Below are positions 17,090-25,464 of a stretch of 40,658 nt of DNA, in pieces (the first letter of the stretch is position 1; each line of letters opens with the position of its first letter). Origin of the DNA: Pseudomonadota bacterium. GTDB taxonomy: Bacteria; Pseudomonadota; Gammaproteobacteria; Burkholderiales; Rhodocyclaceae. The notes below the pieces were generated by a model. It searched no databases and was not told where the DNA came from. It was given only the letters and a program-made list of their open reading frames with translations. The stretch is from the NCBI GenBank assembly GCA_018262195.1, contig JAGTRS010000034.1:1-40658 (forward strand), written 5' to 3'. The translations under genes and the position numbers were made by a program.

Positions 17090-18970
17090 TCATCGCCATT
17101 CACCGCGCAATGACTGTACCCGCGCGCGCAGGGCTTCCGGTGTCGCCTCCCCGGTCGCCACCGGCTCACCGACATGCAGTGCGACATCGGAGAACAAGCC
17201 CCGCCGGAACGGCGTTTTCATTGCCACACCGTCGATGCGCGAGAAGAAGCTGCCCCACAGGCCGCTCAGCGCCATTGGCACGACGGGTACCGGGTTGGCG
17301 GCGAGGATGCGGGTGATGCCGGGCCGGAAGGGCTGCAGTTCGCCATCACGGGTAATGTTGCCTTCCGGGAAGATGCCGACCAGGTCACCGGCGGCCAGCG
17401 CCTTGCTGACTTCGGCGAAGGCAGCTTCCAGCATCGCCGGATCTTCCTTGGCCGAAGCAATCGGGATGGCGCCGCAGTGGCGGAAGACAAAGCCGAGCAG
17501 TGGTGTCTTGAAAATGCGATGGTCCATCACAAAACGGATCGGTCGCGGCGAGGCGCCCATGATGATCACCGCATCGGCAAAGCTGACGTGGTTGGCGACC
17601 AGCACCGCCGCCCCCTCTTGCGGGATGTGCTCAAGCCCGCTCGTACGCAGGCGATAGACGGCCTTGACCAGCAGCCAGGCGATGAAACGGAGCAGGAATT
17701 CCGGCACCAGCCCGTAGATGTAGATCGCTACTGCCGCATTGAGCAGCGCGGCGATGCCGAACAGGGCCGGCATCGACAGCCCTTCGCCGAGCGCGGCCGC
17801 GGCACCGAGGGCGCCGACCACCATGAACAGCGCGTTGAGGATATTGTTGGCGGCGATGATCCGCGCCCGGCATTCCGGCGAACTACGCAGCTGGACCAGC
17901 GCATAGAGCGGCACGATGAAGAAGCCGCCGAAGACGCCGAGCATCATCAGGTCGAACAGCACACGCCAGATGGCGGGGATGCTGAGCAGGGCGAGCAGTT
18001 CGTGCGGCGTCGTGCCAGGCAGCCCGACTGGCGATGCAAAGTACAGGTCCAGCCCGAACAGCGTCAGGCCGATCGAGCCGAAAGGCACCAGGCCGATCTC
18101 GACATGCTTGCCGGACATCCGTTCGCAGAGCATCGAGCCAATGCCAATACCGACCGTGAACACAGCCAGCAGTAGCGTAACGGATGATTCTCCGCCACCG
18201 AGCACGAACTTGGCGTAGGCCGGGAACTGGGCAAGGAACAGTGCGCCGTAGAGCCAAAACCACGAAATGCCGAGGATGGACAGGAATACCGTGCGGTTCT
18301 GCCGGGCGAAGGCAATGTTGCGCCAGGTTTCGCTGAGCGGATTGAGATTGACCTTCAGTTCCGGCGCCGGGGCTGGCGCGGCCGGAATGCCGCGGCTGGT
18401 CAGATAGCCAGCGAAAGCGACGACGAAACCGCCGACGGCAATCCACGCCGGATGCTCGACCGAACCGGCCAGCAGCCCGCCGGCCAGGGTGCCGATCAGG
18501 ATGGCGACGAAGGTGCCGGCCTCGATCAGCGCATTGCCGCCGACCAGTTCGTCGGCCTGCAGATGCTGCGGCATGATCGCGTACTTGACCGGCCCGAACA
18601 GCGTCGAATGGCAGCCAAGCAGGAACAGCGCGCCCATCAGCACCGGCAGGCTGGTCATGAAAAACCCGGCCGCGGCGACGCCCATGATGACCATCTCGAG
18701 CCCCTTGACCAGCCGGGCCAGCATCGCCTTGTCGTATTTGTCGGCCAGTTGTCCGGCCGTCGCCGAGAACAGAAAAAAGGGCAGGATGAAGATGCCGGCC
18801 GCCAGGTTGGCCAGCAGCTCCGGCTTGATCGTCGTCCAGTGCGCCGCGTGAAAAGTCAGCAGCACGACCAGGGCATTCTTGAACAGGTTGTCGTTGAAGG
18901 CGCCAAGGAACTGGGTGGCGAAGAAGGGCGCGAAGCGCTTCTGTTTCAGGAGTCCGAATTGACCGCTCAT
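17090..18970 (-). CDS. LplT-like MFS transporter fused to a PlsC-type acyltransferase
   Basis: A 626-residue fusion. Residues about 1-400 form a 12-helix major facilitator starting FGLLKQKRFAPFFATQFLG, with the FNDNLFK stretch typical of LplT lysophospholipid flippases. Residues about 430-620 are an acyltransferase with NHVSFAD (His461, Asp466) and FPEGN (534-538), the catalytic HX4D and substrate motifs. It should move a lysophospholipid across the inner membrane and re-acylate it on the cytoplasmic side. In E. coli lplT is a separate gene next to aas. Here it is the third gene after aas, overlapping the amidohydrolase stop by 4 bases. Confidence 0.9.
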   Translation of the reverse strand: MSGQFGLLKQKRFAPFFATQFLGAFNDNLFKNALVVLLTFHAAHWTTIKPELLANLAAGIFILPFFLFSATAGQLADKYDKAMLARLVKGLEMVIMGVAAAGFFMTSLPVLMGALFLLGCHSTLFGPVKYAIMPQHLQADELVGGNALIEAGTFVAILIGTLAGGLLAGSVEHPAWIAVGGFVVAFAGYLTSRGIPAAPAPAPELKVNLNPLSETWRNIAFARQNRTVFLSILGISWFWLYGALFLAQFPAYAKFVLGGGESSVTLLLAVFTVGIGIGSMLCERMSGKHVEIGLVPFGSIGLTLFGLDLYFASPVGLPGTTPHELLALLSIPAIWRVLFDLMMLGVFGGFFIVPLYALVQLRSSPECRARIIAANNILNALFMVVGALGAAAALGEGLSMPALFGIAALLNAAVAIYIYGLVPEFLLRFIAWLLVKAVYRLRTSGLEHIPQEGAAVLVANHVSFADAVIIMGASPRPIRFVMDHRIFKTPLLGFVFRHCGAIPIASAKEDPAMLEAAFAEVSKALAAGDLVGIFPEGNITRDGELQPFRPGITRILAANPVPVVPMALSGLWGSFFSRIDGVAMKTPFRRGLFSDVALHVGEPVATGEATPEALRARVQSLRGEWR

Positions 18971-20190
18971 GCGTGGCTCGCAGCGAAAAGGCGGCGGGTC
19001 TGGAAAACCGCCGGAGAAAAGGAATGGCCTTGCCAGTTGAGCAGGCGCTTGAGGGCAAAATCGAAGAGCAGCGGATTATGCTGGCGCAGGAGGTCAAGGT
19101 CGTTAACTGCACCCTTCGGCAGCAGGCCAGCCCGCGCCAGCGCGGAGGTCGAGGTCAGCGGCACGATCCCGGGCAGCGGGTAGTCTGAGCCGTGGAGCAA
19201 ACGATCGTGAAGCTCGCCGCGTTCAAGCAGCGTGCGAATCAGGGCCGGCTTTCGGTTGCGCTGGGTGATGGCCGAGATGTCGCCGTGCAGCAGCCCCTTG
19301 GCGCGCGGCTCGGCCATCAGCTTCAGGAAGAGATCAAAACTGCCGCGCACCTTGCCGTCGTCGTCAAGATCGTCACCCAACGAAGCACAGTGCGCGACCA
19401 CCACCTTCACGCCGGCATCAAGCGCCCGGCGCAGACGCAGCGGGTTGCCGAAAGCCTGCGTGTCGCTGCCCTTGACCGCTTTTTCCTCGCCGCAATGGAC
19501 GATCAGCGGCGTACCGTTCTCTGCCAGCACACGATAGAAGGCATCGCATTTCGCATCGGCCGGGTCCATGCCCATGGCAGCAGGCAGCCATTTGACGGCG
19601 CGGGCACCGTTGGCGATGGCCAGTTTCAGATCATCGGCAGCCGTCGCCCGATAAGGATGCAGCGAGGCAACCCACTCGAAGCGCGCCGGAAAGTCCCCGG
19701 CCAGCTTGGCCGCCCAGGCGTTCGGCACGTAGAAAGCCGAATGCTCGGGATGGGCATCGCCCTTGGTGTCGTGGAATTGCTCAAAGGCGAAGAGGATGAC
19801 CTTGAAGCCCTCCGGCATCGCATCGCACAGGTTGAGCAGGCGGGCAACGTAGGCCTGGTCGACCTTGCCCGGCGCATCATGGGCACAGCCGGCGTTCATG
19901 TAGAACAGGCGCTGGGCGTAGCGCAGCGGATGCAGCATCGACGACAGTTGCGGCCCGACGACAATGCCGCTGCCGCCATCACCAATCCCGGCCAGATGGA
20001 CGTGGCAATCCCAGAGCTGCGCCGGATCAATGCCGGCCCACGCCTGTTGCAGCCACGGGCTGTCGATCAGACCGGAAGGAATGGCGACCCGGCATTTGTT
20101 GACCAGCAATGGCTTGGCCGACACCCAGCCGGCCGCCGACAAGGCAGTGCCGCCAGCGAGCAGACCGATAAATTGGCGGCGGTTGATCAC
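18967..20190 (-). CDS. Tat-exported amidohydrolase-2 family metal hydrolase
   Basis: A 407-residue protein with a Tat-type N-terminus (NRRQFIG followed by a hydrophobic stretch ending VSA, about residue 25). Metal-ligand motifs of the TIM-barrel amidohydrolase family (PF04909 type) are visible: CHVH near residue 62, IVHCGEE near 230, VVAHC near 264, and HGSDYPLPG near 340. The substrate is unknown. It is locked between two lipid genes by 4-base overlaps (with aas before it and the LplT-PlsC fusion after it), which suggests action on a lipid-derived or envelope compound in the periplasm (inference). Confidence 0.8.
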   Translation of the reverse strand: MINRRQFIGLLAGGTALSAAGWVSAKPLLVNKCRVAIPSGLIDSPWLQQAWAGIDPAQLWDCHVHLAGIGDGGSGIVVGPQLSSMLHPLRYAQRLFYMNAGCAHDAPGKVDQAYVARLLNLCDAMPEGFKVILFAFEQFHDTKGDAHPEHSAFYVPNAWAAKLAGDFPARFEWVASLHPYRATAADDLKLAIANGARAVKWLPAAMGMDPADAKCDAFYRVLAENGTPLIVHCGEEKAVKGSDTQAFGNPLRLRRALDAGVKVVVAHCASLGDDLDDDGKVRGSFDLFLKLMAEPRAKGLLHGDISAITQRNRKPALIRTLLERGELHDRLLHGSDYPLPGIVPLTSTSALARAGLLPKGAVNDLDLLRQHNPLLFDFALKRLLNWQGHSFSPAVFQTRRLFAASHA

Positions 20191-22328
20191 ACCGCCTCCG
20201 CCAGTCGCTTCAGCGTCACGTAATCGATCTTTCCGGTACCCAGCAGCGGCAGCGCCTCGACCTTGTGGATCTTGCGTGGCACGGCCAGTTCCGGCACGCC
20301 GATTTCGCGCGCTTTGGCGGCGAGCAATTCGCGCGTCAATTCGCCATCGGTGGTGAATAGCACCAGCGCTTCGCCCTTGGCCGGGTCGGGCTGACTGGAG
20401 GCGGCGTGGGGCAAGGCCGGCGAGGTCGCCGTTGCCAGCTTTTCGACCACTTCCAGGCTGACCATTTCGCCGGCGATCTTGGCAAAGCGTTTGACCCGGC
20501 CGACGATTTTCACGAAGCCATCTTCGTCCAGTTCCACCACATCACCGGTCTCATACCAGCCATCGCCGATATCCGAAACCGGCGGTTGCAGCACGCCGGG
20601 CTGGTCGGCCTTCAGGTAGCCGGCCATCACGTTGGGGCCGCGCACATGCAGGATGCCGCCCCCATCAATGCCCGGCACGGGCACCAGCTTGTGTTCGACG
20701 CCGGGCAACAGGTTGCCGACAGTACCGGTCCGGTAGGCCATCGGCGTATTCACGGCGAGCACCGGTGCGGTTTCGGTCGCACCATAGCCTTCGAAAATAC
20801 GCAGGCCGAATTTCTCGAACCACTGGTTGCGCACGGATTCGGACAATTTCTCGGCGCCAGCGACGACATAGCGCAGGCGATAGAAGTCATAGGGGTTGGC
20901 GAACTTGGCGTAGTTGGCGAGGAAGGTCGAAGTGCCGAACAGCACCGTGCAGCCGCGGTCGTAGGCCAGCTCTGGAATCACCCGGTAATGCAGTGGCGAC
21001 GGATAGAGGAAGAGGCTGGCGCCATTAAGCACCGGCAACAGCGCACCAGCAGTCAGCCCGAAGGAGTGGAAGATGGGCAGCGCATTGAGCACCTTGTCGT
21101 AGACCGAGAAATCAATCACCGATCGAATCTGCGCGATGTTGGCCAGGATGGCGCGGTGCGGCAGCACGACGCCCTTCGGCTTTCCTTCGGAGCCGGAAGT
21201 GAACAACACCACCGCCGCGTCTTCCGGCGAGGCCGGCAGTTCGAAGGCACGAGGGAAGTGAATGGCGAAAAGCATCAGCCACAGCTTGTCGGCCAGGCCG
21301 ATCTGTTGGCGTACGTCCTCAAGATAGATCAGTTGCACGCCACTGAGCCCGGCCAACTTGTCGGCCAGCTTGGCCTGCTCGACGAAAGCGCGCGAGGTGA
21401 CGATGGTCTTGACCTCGGCGGCATCACACGCCGCCTGCATGGCCTCGACACCGGCCGTGTAGTTGAGCATGGCCGGGATGCGGCGGCGGGCTGTCAAACC
21501 GAAAATCAGACCGATGGTCGGCACCAGATTGGGCAGCAGCAGGCCGACCTTCTCGCCCGGCTGCGAGACGCGCTCGATCTGACGTCCAAGGATCAGCGCC
21601 ATTTTCAGCAGGTCGTTGTACGAATACTCGATCTGCTTGACGTCCTCCAGCAGGCGACGGCGGCGACCGAAAATATCGGCGGCATCGCACAGCGCGGCAT
21701 AGAGCGTCTGCTGCGGCCGCGAGGCAAAGATCATTTCCTGCATCAACCGGCGCATCGCCTCGCCCGACTTGCGACGGCGCAGCTTGGCGGTGGCGCCCTC
21801 CGGCATCGAAAAATGGCGCTCGGGCAGGATGCTCAGACGGACTTTCGGGAATAGCGTCTTCGGGTGCTTGCCCGACAGGCGTGAGAAATAGCTGCGATGG
21901 GCGCCATCGACCCGCACCGGCACCACGGTCGCCCCGGTCTTGGCGGCAACGAAAGCCGGGCCGTCGTATACCTTCATCAGCGAGCCGGTCAGCGTGATAC
22001 GCCCTTCCGGGAAAATCACCACCGGGCGGCCGGATTCGATCAGGCGGATGACCTTCTTCATGGCCATCGGGCTGGTCGGATCGACCGCCAGATACTCGAC
22101 CTGCGAGAGCAGAATGCGGAAGAAAAAACTCTCGGCGATAGTCGTATGCACGACAAATACCGGGTCGATAGGCAGGAACAGCCCGATCAAAAGACCATCA
22201 AGGAAAGACTGGTGATTGGCAACGATCAGCAGACGTTCATGATCGAAACTCGCCTGCTGGATCGGCACTTCAATACGAAACAGCAACCGGGCCAGGCCGC
22301 GCAACAGCGGCCGCAACAACTTGCGCAT
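20187..22328 (-). CDS. aas: Aas-like bifunctional acyltransferase/acyl-ACP synthetase
   Basis: A 713-residue protein, close to E. coli Aas (719). The N-terminal PlsC-type domain has NHQSFLD (His39, Asp44) and FPEGRIT (106-112). The C-terminal AMP-binding domain has LFTSGSEGKPKG (about 373-384), YGATETAP and the GTGKIDY catalytic-lysine region near the end. Aas activates free fatty acids on ACP and transfers them to lysophospholipids at the inner membrane. It begins one base into the ArsR stop (TGATG), so the regulator and aas are on one transcript. Confidence 0.92.
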   Translation of the reverse strand: MRKLLRPLLRGLARLLFRIEVPIQQASFDHERLLIVANHQSFLDGLLIGLFLPIDPVFVVHTTIAESFFFRILLSQVEYLAVDPTSPMAMKKVIRLIESGRPVVIFPEGRITLTGSLMKVYDGPAFVAAKTGATVVPVRVDGAHRSYFSRLSGKHPKTLFPKVRLSILPERHFSMPEGATAKLRRRKSGEAMRRLMQEMIFASRPQQTLYAALCDAADIFGRRRRLLEDVKQIEYSYNDLLKMALILGRQIERVSQPGEKVGLLLPNLVPTIGLIFGLTARRRIPAMLNYTAGVEAMQAACDAAEVKTIVTSRAFVEQAKLADKLAGLSGVQLIYLEDVRQQIGLADKLWLMLFAIHFPRAFELPASPEDAAVVLFTSGSEGKPKGVVLPHRAILANIAQIRSVIDFSVYDKVLNALPIFHSFGLTAGALLPVLNGASLFLYPSPLHYRVIPELAYDRGCTVLFGTSTFLANYAKFANPYDFYRLRYVVAGAEKLSESVRNQWFEKFGLRIFEGYGATETAPVLAVNTPMAYRTGTVGNLLPGVEHKLVPVPGIDGGGILHVRGPNVMAGYLKADQPGVLQPPVSDIGDGWYETGDVVELDEDGFVKIVGRVKRFAKIAGEMVSLEVVEKLATATSPALPHAASSQPDPAKGEALVLFTTDGELTRELLAAKAREIGVPELAVPRKIHKVEALPLLGTGKIDYVTLKRLAEAV

Positions 22329-22639
22329 CAGGAATGCTCCCTCAGGTAATCGAGCACGTTGGTAAAGGTGCTTTCCAGCGACTCGCGATTGATCCAGAAC
22401 CAGACTTCCTTGCCAAGCTTCTCGGAAGCCAGCACGCCGGACTCATGGAGGATTTTCAGGTGGTGCGAAACGGTCGACCGGGCCAGCGTGGAAACCTCGG
22501 CGATCTGCCCGACATTCAGCCGCTCGCCAGGCTCGAACAACAGCAGAATGCGCTGCCGATGCTCATCGCCCAGCGCCACAAAGATTTTCGACATCGCCTG
22601 CCACGCAGGCGGGATCGCTTTGGAGTAATCGTTTTTCAT
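22328..22639 (-). CDS. ArsR/SmtB family winged-helix repressor without cysteines
   Basis: A 103-residue single-domain regulator. The winged helix-turn-helix is clear (VGQIAEVSTLARSTVSHHLK with the following HESGVL wing start, about residues 42-68). The protein has no cysteine at all, so the classic metal or thiol sensing sites (for example ELCVC) are missing and a different ligand, perhaps a lipid-related molecule, is likely. It leads the aas operon and probably controls itself through the inverted repeat that overlaps its start codon (22637-22666). Confidence 0.88.
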   Translation of the reverse strand: MKNDYSKAIPPAWQAMSKIFVALGDEHRQRILLLFEPGERLNVGQIAEVSTLARSTVSHHLKILHESGVLASEKLGKEVWFWINRESLESTFTNVLDYLREHS

Positions 22640-22666
22640 ATCGACAATCTTAGTTATATCGATATG
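22637..22666. promoter_or_regulatory. Candidate ArsR operator: CATATCGA-N14-TCGATATG
   Basis: A perfect 8-base inverted repeat with 14-base spacer begins at the arsR start codon and runs upstream. Its right arm contains the 10-base palindrome ATATCGATAT (22656-22665). ArsR proteins bind such AT-rich dyads, so autoregulation of arsR-aas-amidohydrolase-LplT is likely. Confidence 0.6.
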
Positions 22667-22717
22667 TTTTGGTCAAGAACTTTCTTGAATTGCCACCACT
22701 TTCTGATCTACGAGCAC

Positions 22718-22760
22718 AGGTCCGGCAGAACTCCTTTGAAGAGGAGGCCCTGCCGAACCT
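22718..22760 (-). terminator. Possible hairpin at the end of the T6SS operon
   Basis: An imperfect inverted repeat (AGGTCCGGCAG ... CTGCCGAACCT, with an inner CTCC/GGAG pairing) begins 6 bases after the lipase stop. It has a long GC-rich stem but no T tract on the minus strand, so terminator function is uncertain. Confidence 0.4.
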
Positions 22761-22766
22761 GACCAG

Positions 22767-25007
22767 TCAAGCGAATTCGCTTTCCTCTTCTTCCTCGCGT
22801 AGCTGGGCGATATCCCGTTCCAGATGGTCGCTCCAGACCATTTCGAGAGGCTCTTTCTCCGCTTTGGCTTCCGCCGTGGCAACTGCTGCCTTTTTCTGGG
22901 CAGGCGTCAGGTTTTCTTCTTTGGGCGCATCTTCAAGCTCTTCCTCACTCTTGCTCTTGCGGAAGAAGAAGCCATTTTTCGGGTAATAGCCGCGGCGGAT
23001 AATGTAACCACCGCCTTCGCGGCGTGAATCGGTCTGCAGAAAGACTGCGTTGTCGACACCCGATACCATGTCATCAGCATCGGAGTCGGTCATCACGGGG
23101 TAAGGTGTGCCGAACTCCGCTTCCTTGATCAGCCCCTCCTCTTCCGCGCTCAGATGCTCGCCGGCCTGCTGCTTGCGCTTGGCGTCCTGCGTTTTCAGGG
23201 TGATATCGGCAACTTTGGTCTCAAACTTGTTGCGGTCTTTCGGCTTCTTCTTCATCACCTTGTCTACCGTGGTCCGCTTGTCGAACTCGGTAACGGCACC
23301 GGCGTAATAGAATCCCGCAAAGGAATCATGCACGTAGTCATCAAAAAAGGCCTCTACCTCGGGTGGCAAGGGATTCGGCTTCTCGAAGAAAGGCAGCGCA
23401 AATCGTTCCCAACTGTCGAGTGATTCCCGATTATTGGCCCTGACCCGGTGCCACTGGTTCATCCGGCGTTCATCTGCACGACCATAGGGTGCTTTTGACT
23501 CCTCACCCGGCATCACTGGTGGCGCATCACGCCGAAAACGAATCGCCTCCAGATCGCCGGCCAGCATCGTGTTGGCTTCCCGCAGATCATGCTGGTTTTG
23601 CGGGCTTGCCGCCTTGAAACTCTCCGTCTTGTCGAGCGTGCTCAGTCGAGCAGCACGCCAGCGGTAATAGAGCTCCATGTGCTTCTTGAGCAGACGTCCA
23701 TCCTTGCCTAGGGCTGCGGTGTAAGCCTCCCAGGATTTGGCGAGTTTTGCGTCGACCAGCATGTCATCTTGCGTGGTCGGTTCCAGTTTACTGAACGGAA
23801 CCAACGGCACCCCGGCTGCCAGTGCTGCCTTATACATGAAGGCAAGCGGAATTTGCGACAGCAGCGAGGCCTGGCCATTCCGACTTCTGCCCTGCTCGCC
23901 CGGTCCGTAACCACCACCAACGTCGGAATGCACCCCGGGCATCATCACTTCATGCGCACCCTTTATTTGCGTCACAGGAAAGTTCATCCGCAACTCGTGC
24001 GCCGCGATCAGATGCAGGCAGTCTTTCACTGATCCTGGCAGTGCTTCGTCGACATCGTTGGCCCAGTCCCAGTGGCCATCGAAAATGGCATCGGGCAAGG
24101 GCATCGTGCGCGATACCGAAGCCGAACCACCCACAGAGGCAACCACATCGAACAAACCCAGGAACTGCACATGGGTCGCGATCCCGGCCAGCTTGCCGCC
24201 TTCGAGCAGGCGGTCAAAGCGGTGGCAGAAGGCGACGGCTTCCGCTGCACCACGCGAGAAACCGAAGACCGATACGGTCAGTGAAGGGATTTTGGGCTTG
24301 GGCTTCGCCTCCAACGCTGCTTTCAATTTGGCGATATGAGGCTCGAACCAAGCCTCGTGGGTCAGGGTTTTGTTGTCTTCCGACCCTTGTACCGCGCGGC
24401 CAACTTCGTGGCTGTAGGCTTGGGCGAGATTACCGACTTCCTCATCTTTATAAAGTGGCTGATCCAGATAAGCCGTCATGTGTAGAGCATTCATAACCTG
24501 AAATATGCCCCATACGATGCGAGGTAAACCGCCTTTGGCAAAGGCCTTGCCATCCTGGCTTTCGGTTGGTTCACCAATTTCTCGAAAAGGGGTGCCTACC
24601 CCTTGGATATAGAAACGGTGATAACCAGCTTCAGTTTCTTGAGAGTAAGCCTGATAAAGTCGCGCCACATTGCTATGGCTGAATTGCTCTTTGCTCAATT
24701 GCAAATTGGGCATCGGCGGTGGCCCCTTAACTGCATCAGGATCTCTACCAGCTTTGCGGGCCTCATTCTTCGCTTGTTTAAGTTCTTTATCTGTCCAGGG
24801 TACTGGCTCCCGCTGCCCTTTAAGATCGCGCCCCATGTGGTTGTTCGTACCATCAAAAAATAGACCGACATTGACCGGGATACTGCACGGAAGATTGGTC
24901 GTTTCGTCGCAGCCTGCTAACTGGCTGGCCGATCTCTCTTCCGCGCTTGGCTTGAGGTAAGCAGCAACCGGATACGGCGCCTTCTCAAGTGTGGAGTTGA
25001 TAGGCAT
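22767..25007 (-). CDS. T6SS lipase effector, DUF2235 / Tle1-like
   Basis: A 746-residue protein with a DUF2235 alpha/beta-hydrolase core: VGLFFDGTNNHMG (47-59), nucleophile motif GFSRG (249-253, Ser251), GLFDVVAS (Asp287) and PGVHSDVGGGY (His360/Asp362). These are the landmarks of Tle1-type phospholipases delivered by type VI secretion. The C-terminal half has no recognised domain and ends in a Lys/Glu-rich tail. It has no signal peptide, as expected for a T6SS cargo. It is the last gene after vgrG, DUF4123 and a DUF3304 lipoprotein. Its base composition looks clearly less GC-rich than the housekeeping genes around it, suggesting transfer. Confidence 0.87.
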   Translation of the reverse strand: MPINSTLEKAPYPVAAYLKPSAEERSASQLAGCDETTNLPCSIPVNVGLFFDGTNNHMGRDLKGQREPVPWTDKELKQAKNEARKAGRDPDAVKGPPPMPNLQLSKEQFSHSNVARLYQAYSQETEAGYHRFYIQGVGTPFREIGEPTESQDGKAFAKGGLPRIVWGIFQVMNALHMTAYLDQPLYKDEEVGNLAQAYSHEVGRAVQGSEDNKTLTHEAWFEPHIAKLKAALEAKPKPKIPSLTVSVFGFSRGAAEAVAFCHRFDRLLEGGKLAGIATHVQFLGLFDVVASVGGSASVSRTMPLPDAIFDGHWDWANDVDEALPGSVKDCLHLIAAHELRMNFPVTQIKGAHEVMMPGVHSDVGGGYGPGEQGRSRNGQASLLSQIPLAFMYKAALAAGVPLVPFSKLEPTTQDDMLVDAKLAKSWEAYTAALGKDGRLLKKHMELYYRWRAARLSTLDKTESFKAASPQNQHDLREANTMLAGDLEAIRFRRDAPPVMPGEESKAPYGRADERRMNQWHRVRANNRESLDSWERFALPFFEKPNPLPPEVEAFFDDYVHDSFAGFYYAGAVTEFDKRTTVDKVMKKKPKDRNKFETKVADITLKTQDAKRKQQAGEHLSAEEEGLIKEAEFGTPYPVMTDSDADDMVSGVDNAVFLQTDSRREGGGYIIRRGYYPKNGFFFRKSKSEEELEDAPKEENLTPAQKKAAVATAEAKAEKEPLEMVWSDHLERDIAQLREEEEESEFA

Positions 25008-25013
25008 GACGAA

Positions 25014-25463
25014 TTACTCTGCGTTGGCAGGTTTGACTGGTGGAGGGATTGGATGTTTTGGATTACGAGGACCAACGGGACTCACAACCACACGTACTTC
25101 GTCGTTCGGAAAAAAGTGCAAATACACACTTCCCGTCTCCTCGTATTTCTCAACCTCCACAGTTTTTTCCTTGACGTTATGTGTATGACCAACAGGCATA
25201 TCCCAACGAACACGAACCTTCATGCCGGGATACCAGACGCGGGGAATCGAAGTGCAGCAAATATTGGCGATTCCAGCTCGCCATGCATTCGTATTCCCCC
25301 CCCCCGCCCCATTTACGCTGGCTGAGTAGATGTAATTTCCAGTGTGGTTCACAACGCCAACCTGCGCCGAAGCCGTCGCCGGTTCGGTGCTAGTTTGTTC
25401 ATTGTCCAAGCCAGCACAAGCCGAAAAGCTCAGTGCGCTCAGTAGTACCCATATCAATTTCAT
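25014..25463 (-). CDS. DUF3304-like lipoprotein, probable immunity protein for the lipase
   Basis: A 149-residue protein with a lipoprotein-type signal (MKLIWVLLSALSFSAC, Cys16), so it should be membrane-anchored in the periplasm. The body (NHTGNYIY near 40-47, GGGNTNAW, ANICCTSIPRVWYPG, VRVRWDMP) matches what I recall of DUF3304, a family common beside T6SS lipase genes. Periplasmic lipoproteins that neutralise Tle lipases are the usual immunity type, so this is the likely partner of the downstream lipase (inference). The ATG at 25463 is one base after the DUF4123 stop; longer in-frame extensions lie inside that gene. A 10-base G tract falls in codons 53-56. Confidence 0.75.
   Translation of the reverse strand: MKLIWVLLSALSFSACAGLDNEQTSTEPATASAQVGVVNHTGNYIYSASVNGAGGGNTNAWRAGIANICCTSIPRVWYPGMKVRVRWDMPVGHTHNVKEKTVEVEKYEETGSVYLHFFPNDEVRVVVSPVGPRNPKHPIPPPVKPANAE
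25296..25305. repeat. Homopolymer of ten C (ten G in the coding strand) inside the lipoprotein gene
   Basis: Ten consecutive C on the plus strand, followed by G and four more C, encode Ala-Gly-Gly-Gly of the DUF3304 lipoprotein. Tracts of this length are prone to slipped-strand mutation. Gain or loss of one base would frameshift the protein after about residue 56. Confidence 0.85.
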
Positions 25464-25464
25464 G

